A DNA stretch of 64,000 nucleotides. Source: Rhizobium indicum. Its GTDB lineage: Bacteria > Pseudomonadota > Alphaproteobacteria > Rhizobiales > Rhizobiaceae. The notes below the pieces were generated by a model. It was given only the letters and a program-made list of their open reading frames with translations. It was not told where the DNA came from and did not search any database. Numbering within the stretch: the stretch's first letter is position 1; the number at the start of each line of letters is the position of its first letter. Position numbers and translations under genes: made by a program. The DNA is taken from the NCBI RefSeq assembly GCF_005862305.2, contig NZ_CP054021.1:2480001-2544000 (forward strand). Direction: 5' to 3'. This document shows positions 8,207 through 15,557 of the stretch, in pieces.

Positions 8207-9052
8207 ATGATGTTCGAGCTGAAGAATGTCACACGTCGTTTCGGAAAAAAGCTCGCTGTCGATTCCGTCACGCTTGCCATTCCCCAGGGCCAGATGGTCG
8301 GCATCATCGGGCGCTCCGGCGCCGGCAAGTCGACGCTGCTGCGCATGATCAACCGCCTTCAGGAGCCGAGCTCCGGCTCCGTTCATTTCGCCGGTGTCGA
8401 GGTCTCCGGGCTTCGCGGCCAGGCGTTGCGCAACTGGCAGCGCGACTGCGCGATGATCTTCCAGCAGTTCAACCTGGTGCCGCGCCTCGACGTTCTCACC
8501 AATGTCATGCTCGGCCGCCTCAACCACCGCTCGACGCTTCTGAGCCTGCTCAACATCTTCACCCGCGAGGAACGCGTACATGCCATCGCAGCACTCGAAC
8601 GTCTCGGCATCGAGCAGACGGCGCTGCAGGCAGCCGGCACGCTTTCCGGTGGCCAGCAGCAGCGCGTGGCGATCGCCCGGGCGCTGATGCAGAACCCGAA
8701 AATGGTTCTCGCCGACGAGCCGATCGCCTCGCTCGATCCGCTGAACGCCAAGATCGTCATGGATGCGCTGCGCGATATCAACGAGCGCGAGGGCATCACC
8801 GTCATCACCAACCTTCACACGCTCGACACCGCCCGCAACTATTGTGAGCGCATCGTCGGCATGGCCGGCGGCCGCGTCGTCTTCGACGGCCAGCCCTCGG
8901 AGCTGACCGCCGAAGCGGTGAAGGAAATCTACGGGACCGACAAGGACGGCGCCGGCATCGACGAAACGCTCACCTCGACCAGCCTCGAATCCAAACGCCG
9001 CGCCGAGGATGTCTCATCCGGCAGGGTGGCCAAAGCAGCCGCCGTGCACTGA
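8207..9052 (+). CDS. phnC: Phosphonate/phosphate ABC transporter ATP-binding protein PhnC
   Basis: PhnC energises uptake of phosphonates through the PhnE channel. The 281-residue product has Walker [10 protein letters not shown], signature [14 protein letters not shown], Walker [12 protein letters not shown] and the H-loop histidine in NLHTLD. Two adjacent ATG codons (8207 and 8210) follow AAGGGAAG; the second has the better spacing, which changes only one residue. The last 30 or so residues extend beyond the ATPase fold and are hydrophilic. phnD follows after 73 bases. The homologous rhizobial PhoCDET system carries both phosphate and phosphonates, so either substrate is possible. Confidence 0.95.
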   Translation: MMFELKNVTRRFGKKLAVDSVTLAIPQGQMVGIIGRSGAGKSTLLRMINRLQEPSSGSVHFAGVEVSGLRGQALRNWQRDCAMIFQQFNLVPRLDVLTNVMLGRLNHRSTLLSLLNIFTREERVHAIAALERLGIEQTALQAAGTLSGGQQQRVAIARALMQNPKMVLADEPIASLDPLNAKIVMDALRDINEREGITVITNLHTLDTARNYCERIVGMAGGRVVFDGQPSELTAEAVKEIYGTDKDGAGIDETLTSTSLESKRRAEDVSSGRVAKAAAVH

Positions 9053-9125
9053 CCCGTTTCCGGCCGACGGGACAACGGTCGGAAAAATAACTGACAAACA
9101 AACCATGTCACAAAAGGAGACTTCC

Positions 9126-10037
9126 ATGTCTGCATTCCGCAAGATCCTGATGGCAACCATCGCCGTCGCCGCCCTCGCCGGCAATGCTGCTGCCCAGGAC
9201 GTCAAGGTCCTCCGCATCGGTCTCGATGGCGGTGAAAACGAAGCCGACCAGGTTCGCCGCACCGAGTGCGTCAAGCCGGGCCTGATCGCTGCCACCGGCG
9301 TTTCCGAAGTTCAGCTCTTCCCATCGCCGAATTACAACGGCGTCATCCAGGGCCTCCTTGGCGGCACGATCGACCTCGCCGTCATGGGCGCCGCCTCTTA
9401 CGCCGCGATCTATATCAAGGATCCAAACGCCGTCACCCCGGTTCTGACCACCAAGCAGGCCGACGGTTCGACCGGTTATTACTCGATCATGGTTGCCCGC
9501 AAGGATTCCGGCATCAAGACGCTCGCCGACGCCAAGGGCAAGAAGCTCGGCTTCGCTGATCCGGACTCTACCTCCGGCTACCTTGTTCCTAACGTTGCCC
9601 TTCCGAAGGACACCGGCGCTCCAGTCAAGCAGTACTTCTCTGAAACCGGCTTCGGCGGCGGCCACGAGAACCTCGTTCTCGGCGTTCTCGACAAAAAGTT
9701 CGACGTCGGTACCACCTTCGGTTCCGGTCAGGGCGACTGGGCGCAGGGCTACTCCTCCGGCAACCTGCACCAGATGGTCACCAAGGGCTTGCTCGACATG
9801 GACGATATCGTCGAAGTCTGGAAGTCGCCGCTCATCCCGAACGGTCCGCTGATGGTTTCCCAGAAGCTGCCGGCCGACCTCCAGAAGAAGGTTACCACCT
9901 ACTTCGCCGAACTGCCGAAGACAGACAAGAGCTGCTTCGAATCGTTCACGGGCGGCGGCTACGTTGACTGGGCGCCGGTCGACCAGAGCTTCTACCAGAC
10001 GATCATCGACGCCCGTAAGGCCGTTATCGGCGGCTGA
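9126..10037 (+). CDS. phnD: Periplasmic phosphonate-binding protein PhnD
   Basis: PhnD captures phosphonates (and probably phosphate esters) in the periplasm and hands them to PhnE1E2. From ATG 9126 (preceded by AAAAGGAGA) the protein is 303 residues with a Sec signal peptide, hydrophobic stretch ILMATIAVAALAGNAAAQ, and probable cleavage near residue 24. The mature protein has the type II binding fold features of the PhnD family, with ALGGTIDLAVMGAASYA-like ligand-loop residues and the STSGYLVPN segment. The frame is open upstream, but that stretch has no ribosome site. A terminator-like hairpin follows. Confidence 0.94.
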   Translation: MSAFRKILMATIAVAALAGNAAAQDVKVLRIGLDGGENEADQVRRTECVKPGLIAATGVSEVQLFPSPNYNGVIQGLLGGTIDLAVMGAASYAAIYIKDPNAVTPVLTTKQADGSTGYYSIMVARKDSGIKTLADAKGKKLGFADPDSTSGYLVPNVALPKDTGAPVKQYFSETGFGGGHENLVLGVLDKKFDVGTTFGSGQGDWAQGYSSGNLHQMVTKGLLDMDDIVEVWKSPLIPNGPLMVSQKLPADLQKKVTTYFAELPKTDKSCFESFTGGGYVDWAPVDQSFYQTIIDARKAVIGG

Positions 10038-10058
10038 TCCTCAGTCTGAACAGTCTTG

Positions 10059-10089
10059 CGGCGGCATCATGATGATGCCGCCGTTTTTT
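10059..10089 (+). terminator. Terminator-like hairpin between phnD and phnE1
   Basis: A perfect 10-bp GC-rich stem, CGGCGGCATC with GATGCCGCCG, closes on ATGAT and is followed directly by six T residues: the full form of an intrinsic terminator. It lies inside the operon, 18 bases before the phnE1 start, so it would give more phnD than phnE transcript. Confidence 0.85.
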
Positions 10090-10106
10090 CAAGAAGGAAG
10101 CCACAT

Positions 10107-11087
10107 ATGGCGCACTCGGCCGGCGCGGACTCTCTGAGTGAATTGCAGGAGGGCTCCCGCACCATCCTCGATCATTATCAGAGCCAGGTTCGAACGCGGC
10201 GGATCTATACCGTCGTTTCAATCGTGGTCTTCCTGATCATCCTCGGCGCCTCGCTCGACTTCGCCAACAGTGCCAATTCGGGCAAGTTCTTCGAGCGCCT
10301 TCCCTATTTCTTCGACTTCATGAAGAGCTTCGTGCCGGACAGTCCGCTGGAGATCTTCCGCGCCATGTTCGACCTGCCGTCGCCCTTCTCCGACGGTTCG
10401 ATCAAATACGACTATACAAGCGACCGCGTCTGGATCACCGATAGTTTCTACATCCCGAATTTCTTCTACCAGCTCGCGATCACGCTCAACATCGCCATCG
10501 TCTCCACCATTCTCGGTGCGAGCGGCGCGTTCTTGCTCTGCTTTTTCGCTTCCACCAATCTGGTCGGTGCTGGCGTGACGCGCTGGGTCGTGCGGCGCAT
10601 CATGGAAATCATGCGCGCCTTCCCGGAAATCGTCGTCGCCGGTCTTCTCGCCGCGATCCTGTCGATCGGTCCGATTTCGGCGATCATCGCGGTATGGGTC
10701 CATACTGTCGGCGCACTTGGGAAGCTGTTCTTCGAAGTCGTCGAGAATGCCGACATGAAGCCGGATGAAGGCCTGCGCGCCGCCGGTGCCGGCTGGCTGG
10801 AGCGCGTGCGCTTCGCGATCCTGCCGCAGGTGTTGCCGAACTTCGTCTCCTACACGCTGCTGCGGACTGAGATCAACGTGCGCGCCTCGACTATTATCGG
10901 CGCCGTCGGCGGCGGCGGCATAGGCGAGGTCTTCAGCCTGTCGATCGGACGCGACCATGCTGCCAAGACCTATGCGATCATCATCCTGCTGCTGATCACC
11001 GTCATTTGCGTCGACCAATTCTCTGCCTGGCTGCGCCGCCGGCTGATCGGCAAGCAGTCCCTCGAATTCGGACAGGGAGCAGCCTGA
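10107..11087 (+). CDS. phnE1: Phosphonate ABC transporter permease PhnE1
   Basis: An inner-membrane permease of 326 residues (start ATG 10107 after AAGAAGGAAG). There is one membrane segment near residue 40 (IYTVVSIVVFLIILGASL), a periplasmic stretch, and then the core permease helices with the ABC-coupling EAA region GLRAAGAGWLERVRFAILPQVLPN. It pairs with PhnE2, whose start overlaps its stop by one base (TGATG), to form the heterodimeric channel for PhnC and PhnD. Confidence 0.94.
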   Translation: MAHSAGADSLSELQEGSRTILDHYQSQVRTRRIYTVVSIVVFLIILGASLDFANSANSGKFFERLPYFFDFMKSFVPDSPLEIFRAMFDLPSPFSDGSIKYDYTSDRVWITDSFYIPNFFYQLAITLNIAIVSTILGASGAFLLCFFASTNLVGAGVTRWVVRRIMEIMRAFPEIVVAGLLAAILSIGPISAIIAVWVHTVGALGKLFFEVVENADMKPDEGLRAAGAGWLERVRFAILPQVLPNFVSYTLLRTEINVRASTIIGAVGGGGIGEVFSLSIGRDHAAKTYAIIILLLITVICVDQFSAWLRRRLIGKQSLEFGQGAA

Positions 11088-12439
11088 TGTCCTCTGTTCC
11101 GACCATCAACGCCGCCGAGCGCGAACGACTGCTTTCCGCCTATCCGGACGTCTTCCATCGCAGCTTCATGCAGCGCTGGGGTCTGCTCCTCATTTCAGCA
11201 GCGGTCTTCGTTTACCTTGCCTTCTGCTTCGCCTTCTTCAACGTCATCCCCACCTTCGTGAACGGCAACTGGGACCGCGCGGCGATCTATGTCCAGGACT
11301 GGTATTCCTGGCGCGCCCAGCCGCGCCTGCGTTTCCAGAACGACCAGGTCGTCCCCCAATGGACGAGCCGCCGCCAGTATCCCGAGGGCGCCGATATCAA
11401 CTGGCTGAAGCCCAATGCCGACAGCAGCCGATACACCGTCACCTTCGGCAGCGCCGGCAACCGCATGGAAGTGACGCCGAGCCGAGTCGACGTCTATATC
11501 GACGGCAAACTCTATCCCGTGACCATCACCCGCGATCGTGCCTCCCTGCCGTCCGATGCACCTGCCCAGATGGAGCAAGACGACAACAAGGTGAACGTCT
11601 ATTACGGCTTCGCGGGACAGGCGGAAATCCGTACCAACCAGGTCTATGTCCAGCGCCGCTTCCTCGGCTGGGCAAACTTCTTCTTCGATACGCATTCGCC
11701 CTTCTGGGGCCGCAGCCTGCCTGAGGTCGTCGGCCTGATGTTCTCCGGCGAACGACTCGATCCGAACCAGTCCAATGCCTCGCTGGCGTTGGACAACTTC
11801 CTGAACAATGCAAGCTGGCAGCATGGCGACATCCTGTCGAAGTTGATGCAGACGCTGGTCATGGCCTTTGTCGGCACGCTGTTCGGCACGCTGGTCGCTT
11901 TCCCGCTTGCCTTCATCGCCGCGCGCAACATCACGCGCAGCCGCGCTGCGAACTGGGGCACAAAGCGGCTCTTTGATTTCCTGCGCTCGATCGACATGCT
12001 GATCTGGGCGTTGTTCTTCACCCGTGCATTCGGCCCAGGGCCGCTTCCAGGCATCGCGGCGATCTTCTTCACCGATACGGGCGCGCTCGGAAAGGTCTAT
12101 GCCGAAGCGCTTGAGAACATCGACGACAAGCAGCGTGAGGGCGTGAGATCGGTCGGCGCGGCACCGGTGGCCGTCCAACGTTATGGCGTCATCCCTCAGG
12201 TCCTGCCGGTGTTCATCTCGCAATCGCTCTATTTCTGGGAATCGAATACCCGCTCGGCAACCGTAATCGGCGCCGTCGGTGCGGGCGGCATTGGCCTCAA
12301 GCTGCTCGAATCCATGAAGACCAATTCGGACTGGGACAAAGTCGCCTATATGGTCCTGCTAATCCTCCTCGTGGTCTTCGCCTTCGACAACCTCTCGAAT
12401 GCGCTGCGTTCGCGCGTGATGGGAAAAAAGGGCCACTGA
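11087..12439 (+). CDS. phnE2: Phosphonate ABC transporter permease PhnE2, enlarged periplasmic domain
   Basis: The second permease subunit, 450 residues. The first membrane helix (LLLISAAVFVYLAFCFAFF) is followed by an insertion of about 150 residues (roughly 60-215) rich in beta-type sequence, before the core permease region with the coupling loop GVRSVGAAPVAVQRYGVIPQ. PhnE1 lacks this insertion. The topology places it on the periplasmic side, where it could contact PhnD. Long PhnE2 proteins are usual in rhizobia, but no function for the extra domain is known to me. Confidence 0.92.
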   Translation: MSSVPTINAAERERLLSAYPDVFHRSFMQRWGLLLISAAVFVYLAFCFAFFNVIPTFVNGNWDRAAIYVQDWYSWRAQPRLRFQNDQVVPQWTSRRQYPEGADINWLKPNADSSRYTVTFGSAGNRMEVTPSRVDVYIDGKLYPVTITRDRASLPSDAPAQMEQDDNKVNVYYGFAGQAEIRTNQVYVQRRFLGWANFFFDTHSPFWGRSLPEVVGLMFSGERLDPNQSNASLALDNFLNNASWQHGDILSKLMQTLVMAFVGTLFGTLVAFPLAFIAARNITRSRAANWGTKRLFDFLRSIDMLIWALFFTRAFGPGPLPGIAAIFFTDTGALGKVYAEALENIDDKQREGVRSVGAAPVAVQRYGVIPQVLPVFISQSLYFWESNTRSATVIGAVGAGGIGLKLLESMKTNSDWDKVAYMVLLILLVVFAFDNLSNALRSRVMGKKGH

Positions 12440-12449
12440 CGAACTGACG

Positions 12450-12467
12450 CCATCATCATTCTGTCAC
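12450..12467 (+). promoter_or_regulatory. Candidate Pho box before the DUF1045-phnMN block
   Basis: CCATCAT and CTGTCAC are separated by CATT, giving the 11-base period of PhoB sites, with five and six of seven matches. It lies in the 120-base gap between phnE2 and the DUF1045 gene, the largest gap downstream of phnC, so the last three genes may have their own Pho-controlled start. Confidence 0.5.
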
Positions 12468-12559
12468 GGAAATCTTTTAGCCGGGAGCCTGCTTGCGGTT
12501 CGCCGCCAAATCACTGCACAGTGCGCTCCCCCGTTTGGACGATCCCCAGGATAAAAGCC

Positions 12560-13255
12560 TTGCGCTACGCTCTCTATTTCTCGCCGCCGAAGGATGATCC
12601 CCTGACCGGCGCGGCCTCGCTCTGGCTCGGCCGCAATGCTTTCACCGGCGAGACTTATCCTGCACCGGAATATGAGCAGCTGGGTGCTGCAGAACAGTTC
12701 GAGCTCACCGCCGACCCCCGCCGCTACGGCTTTCACGCCACGATCAAGGCACCGTTTTCGCTCGCCTCCTCCGTCACCGAGAAAGATCTCATGACCGTTG
12801 CCGAGGATTTTGCCCAGCGCACGCAAGCCTTCGAGATTCCTGAACTCGTGCTTGGGCAACTCGGCCGTTTTTTTGCCCTCGTTCCCGGTTCTCTTCATCA
12901 ACCTCTTCAGGATTTCGCCGCGAAGGTGGTAAGGTCGTTCGAACCGTTCCGCGCAGCGCTTTCCGAAGCCGACATGGCGCGGCGCAACCCGGAGAAGCTC
13001 AGCGACAGCCAGCGCGCTCATCTGCAGCGCTGGGGTTATCCTTACGTCATGGAGGATTTCGGCTTTCACATGACGCTGAGCGGCCAGGTGCCCGAGACAC
13101 GCGCCGAGGTGATGAAAGCGATCCTGACCGAGCGTTTTGCCGATTTCACCGGCCGGCCGCTTTTGATTTCCGGCCTTGCCGTCTTCATCGAGGAGACGCG
13201 CGGCGCCCCGTTCAAAGTTCATTCCTGGCTGCCGCTTGCCGGTGCCAAAAGCTGA
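12560..13255 (+). CDS. DUF1045 phosphonate-metabolism protein, 2H phosphoesterase fold
   Basis: A 231-residue protein of a family found in phn operons. Two H-x-T motifs, FHATIKAPF near residue 59 and FHMTLSGQVP near residue 170, are the hallmark of 2H phosphoesterases, which open cyclic phosphodiesters. The C-P lyase pathway makes ribose 1,2-cyclic phosphate 5-phosphate, which PhnP (a metallo-beta-lactamase fold) opens in E. coli. No phnP is present here, so this protein is the natural substitute; that is inference. The family usually begins M-R-Y-A, which here requires a TTG start at 12560; a GTG at 12521 is the alternative. Confidence 0.85.
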   Translation: MRYALYFSPPKDDPLTGAASLWLGRNAFTGETYPAPEYEQLGAAEQFELTADPRRYGFHATIKAPFSLASSVTEKDLMTVAEDFAQRTQAFEIPELVLGQLGRFFALVPGSLHQPLQDFAAKVVRSFEPFRAALSEADMARRNPEKLSDSQRAHLQRWGYPYVMEDFGFHMTLSGQVPETRAEVMKAILTERFADFTGRPLLISGLAVFIEETRGAPFKVHSWLPLAGAKS

Positions 13256-13268
13256 AAGACCTGACGAC

Positions 13269-14408
13269 ATGAGCAAAGAGACCGTGTTTTCCAACGCCCG
13301 CATCGTTCTCGAGGACGACATCCTCTCGGGCTCGATCCTCATCCGCGATGGAAAGATCGCCGATATCTCCGAGGGTAACTCGGTAGCCGGCGAAGATTTT
13401 GAAGGCGACTACATCATTCCAGGCCTTGTCGAGCTGCACACCGATCATCTCGAAGGCCATTATCAGCCGCGTCCCGGCATCCGCTGGAACAAGACCGCCG
13501 CCATCCAGGCGCATGACGCCCAGATCGTCACATCAGGCATCACCACGGTGTTCGACTGCCTGCGCATGGGGGCGGACGAGGATGGCGGCTTCGAACATGG
13601 CGAGATGCGCGAGATGGCCGATGCCATTCAGTCGGCAGAGACGGAAGGCAGGCTGCGCGCCGAGCACCTCATCCACCTGCGCTGCGAGGTCTCGGCCGAC
13701 AATGTGCTCGAACATTTCGCCGATTTCGAAAGCGACCGGCATGTGCGGCTCGTCTCGCTGATGGATCATGCACCCGGCCAACGGCAATTCCAGACGATGG
13801 ATCAATATATCTTCTACTACCAGAAGAAGCGGGGCCTGAGCGACGAGGCTTTTGCCCGTTTCGTCGCCAAGCGCCAGGCAGAATCGGCGCGCAATTCGAC
13901 GCCGCATCGCAACGCCATTGCCAAGGTCTGCGCCGAGCGCGGCATTACCGTGGCAAGCCATGACGATGCGACGCTCTCCCATGTCGACGAGGCGATCGAC
14001 AACGGCGTGCGCCTGGCCGAATTCCCGACCAGCTTCGACGCCGCCCGGGCCTCGCACGGACATGGCATGAGCGTGCTGATGGGCGCGCCGAACATCGTGC
14101 GCGGCAAGTCGCATTCCGGCAATATCGCCGCCCGCGACCTTGCCGAGATGGGCGTGCTCGACGTGCTTTCCTCCGACTACGTACCGCTCAGCCTGCTGCA
14201 TGCGCCCTTCATCCTCGCCGACGAGGTGGAGAGCATCAGCCTGCCGAAGGCGATCGCCATGGTGACGTCGACGCCCGCCCGTACCGTCAGCCTCGATGAC
14301 CGCGGCCGGATCGCAACGGGGCTGCGCGCCGATCTTGTCCGCGTCCATCGTTCGCACGGCGTGCCGGTGACGCGCTCCGTCTGGCGCCAGGGACGCCGTG
14401 TCGCATGA
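13269..14408 (+). CDS. phnM: Ribose 1-methylphosphonate 5-triphosphate diphosphatase PhnM
   Basis: PhnM releases pyrophosphate from ribose 1-alkylphosphonate 5-triphosphate, giving the PhnJ substrate. It is an amidohydrolase-superfamily enzyme; the metal-binding segment LHTDHLEGH lies near residues 56-64, and further ligands are in ASHDD and SSDYVP. At 379 residues it is full length from ATG 13269; the open frame runs further upstream into the DUF1045 gene, but that is overlap. The phnN start overlaps its stop (ATGA). Confidence 0.95.
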   Translation: MSKETVFSNARIVLEDDILSGSILIRDGKIADISEGNSVAGEDFEGDYIIPGLVELHTDHLEGHYQPRPGIRWNKTAAIQAHDAQIVTSGITTVFDCLRMGADEDGGFEHGEMREMADAIQSAETEGRLRAEHLIHLRCEVSADNVLEHFADFESDRHVRLVSLMDHAPGQRQFQTMDQYIFYYQKKRGLSDEAFARFVAKRQAESARNSTPHRNAIAKVCAERGITVASHDDATLSHVDEAIDNGVRLAEFPTSFDAARASHGHGMSVLMGAPNIVRGKSHSGNIAARDLAEMGVLDVLSSDYVPLSLLHAPFILADEVESISLPKAIAMVTSTPARTVSLDDRGRIATGLRADLVRVHRSHGVPVTRSVWRQGRRVA

Positions 14409-15001
14409 TGCCGCACGAACCCCACCCCGGAGCCGGAGCCGAGCGCGGCATCATGGTCGTCGTCGTCGGACCGAGCGGTGCCGGCAAGGACACGCTGATG
14501 AACCTCGCGGCCCGGCGTTTCAAGGGCCGCGACAATGTGCATTTCGTCCGCCGGGTCATCACCCGTCACCGTGACGCCGGCGGTGAAGACCATCTTTCCG
14601 TCTCCCTCGAAGGTTTTGCCTCCATGGAGCAGTCAGGCTCCTTCGCCGTCTGGTGGGAAGCGCACGGCCTGAAATACGGCATTCCGGCCGAGGTCTCGGT
14701 AGCGCTGTCGAGAGGCCATGTCGTCGTCGCCAACGGCTCGCGCTCCGCGCTTCACCGCTTCCAGGCCGCCTTCCCGCGGCTGAAAGTCATCAACGTCACC
14801 GCCCGCCCCGAAGTGCTCGCCGGTCGGCTGGAGGCGCGCGGACGCGAGACGCATGAAGATATCATGGCCCGGCTTGCCCGCGGACCGCTGACGGTGCGTG
14901 GCGAATACGACGTGGTGGAGCTCGACAATAGCGGCTCGCTCGAAGAGGCCGAGCAGAAGATGATCGAGATCCTCGACGGATTGCTGACCAAGGCGCCCTG
15001 A
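14405..15001 (+). CDS. phnN: Ribose 1,5-bisphosphate phosphokinase PhnN
   Basis: PhnN phosphorylates ribose 1,5-bisphosphate to PRPP, the last step that returns C-P lyase product to central metabolism. The 198-residue product has a guanylate-kinase-like P-loop GPSGAGKDTL near residue 22, and the central FVRRVITRHRDAGGEDH segment of the family. ATG 14405 overlaps the phnM stop; a second ATG at 14408 or one at 14453 would trim the poorly conserved first residues. It is the last phn gene. Confidence 0.93.
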   Translation: MMPHEPHPGAGAERGIMVVVVGPSGAGKDTLMNLAARRFKGRDNVHFVRRVITRHRDAGGEDHLSVSLEGFASMEQSGSFAVWWEAHGLKYGIPAEVSVALSRGHVVVANGSRSALHRFQAAFPRLKVINVTARPEVLAGRLEARGRETHEDIMARLARGPLTVRGEYDVVELDNSGSLEEAEQKMIEILDGLLTKAP

Positions 15002-15020
15002 ACAGATCGAGAGGAAGGGC

Positions 15021-15523
15021 ATGCGCGCCATCAAGGTGGTCGACTACGATCCCTCTTGGCCGCGGCTGTTTGCCGAGATCAGCACCGAGGTCTCCGCCTT
15101 GCTCGGCGACCGCCTGCTTTCCATCGATCATATCGGCAGCACGTCGGTGCCTGGCCTGCCGGCCAAGCCGAAGATCGACCTCGATGCCGTGATGATATCC
15201 GACGCCTTCCTGCCGGCGGCGATCGAGATCGTGCGCGCTGCGACTTCGTCTTCCACGGCGATACTGGAGAGCAACGATGGGCCTTCACCTGCGATCATCG
15301 CGGTTATGGCTTCAGGCTTTATCTTTGCGGGCCTAATAATCGCGCGCATCGGGACCGCATTCTGTTTCGCGACTATCTCAGGGATCACCCCGAGAGGGCC
15401 AGGGCCTATGCCGATCTGAAACGCCGGCTGGCTGCGGAGGCAGACGGCGATTGGGATTTTTATACCGGCGGGAAGACCGGGTTTGTCAGCGAGACGGTTC
15501 GGCTGGCTGCCTTGAGGATGTAA
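15021..15523 (+). pseudogene. GrpB/UPF0157-family gene with a frameshift
   Basis: The first 70 or so codons (frame of 15021) read as a GrpB-family N-terminus with VVDYDPSWPRLF, IDHIGSTSVPGLPAKPKIDLD. The matching C-terminus, YLCGPNN, ILFRDYLRDHPERARAYADLKRRLA and GKTGFV, is in the frame of 15056. The two halves join at about 15233-15242, so one base has been lost or two gained. Without the change the gene would encode about 165 residues. As read, translation from 15021 ends at 15419 without the conserved C-terminal half. A sequencing error cannot be excluded. It follows phnN by 19 bases with AGAGGAAGG as a ribosome site. Confidence 0.8.
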
Positions 15524-15557
15524 ACAGCAATTCGTCAGACGCCTTGGCCGCCGGCGA

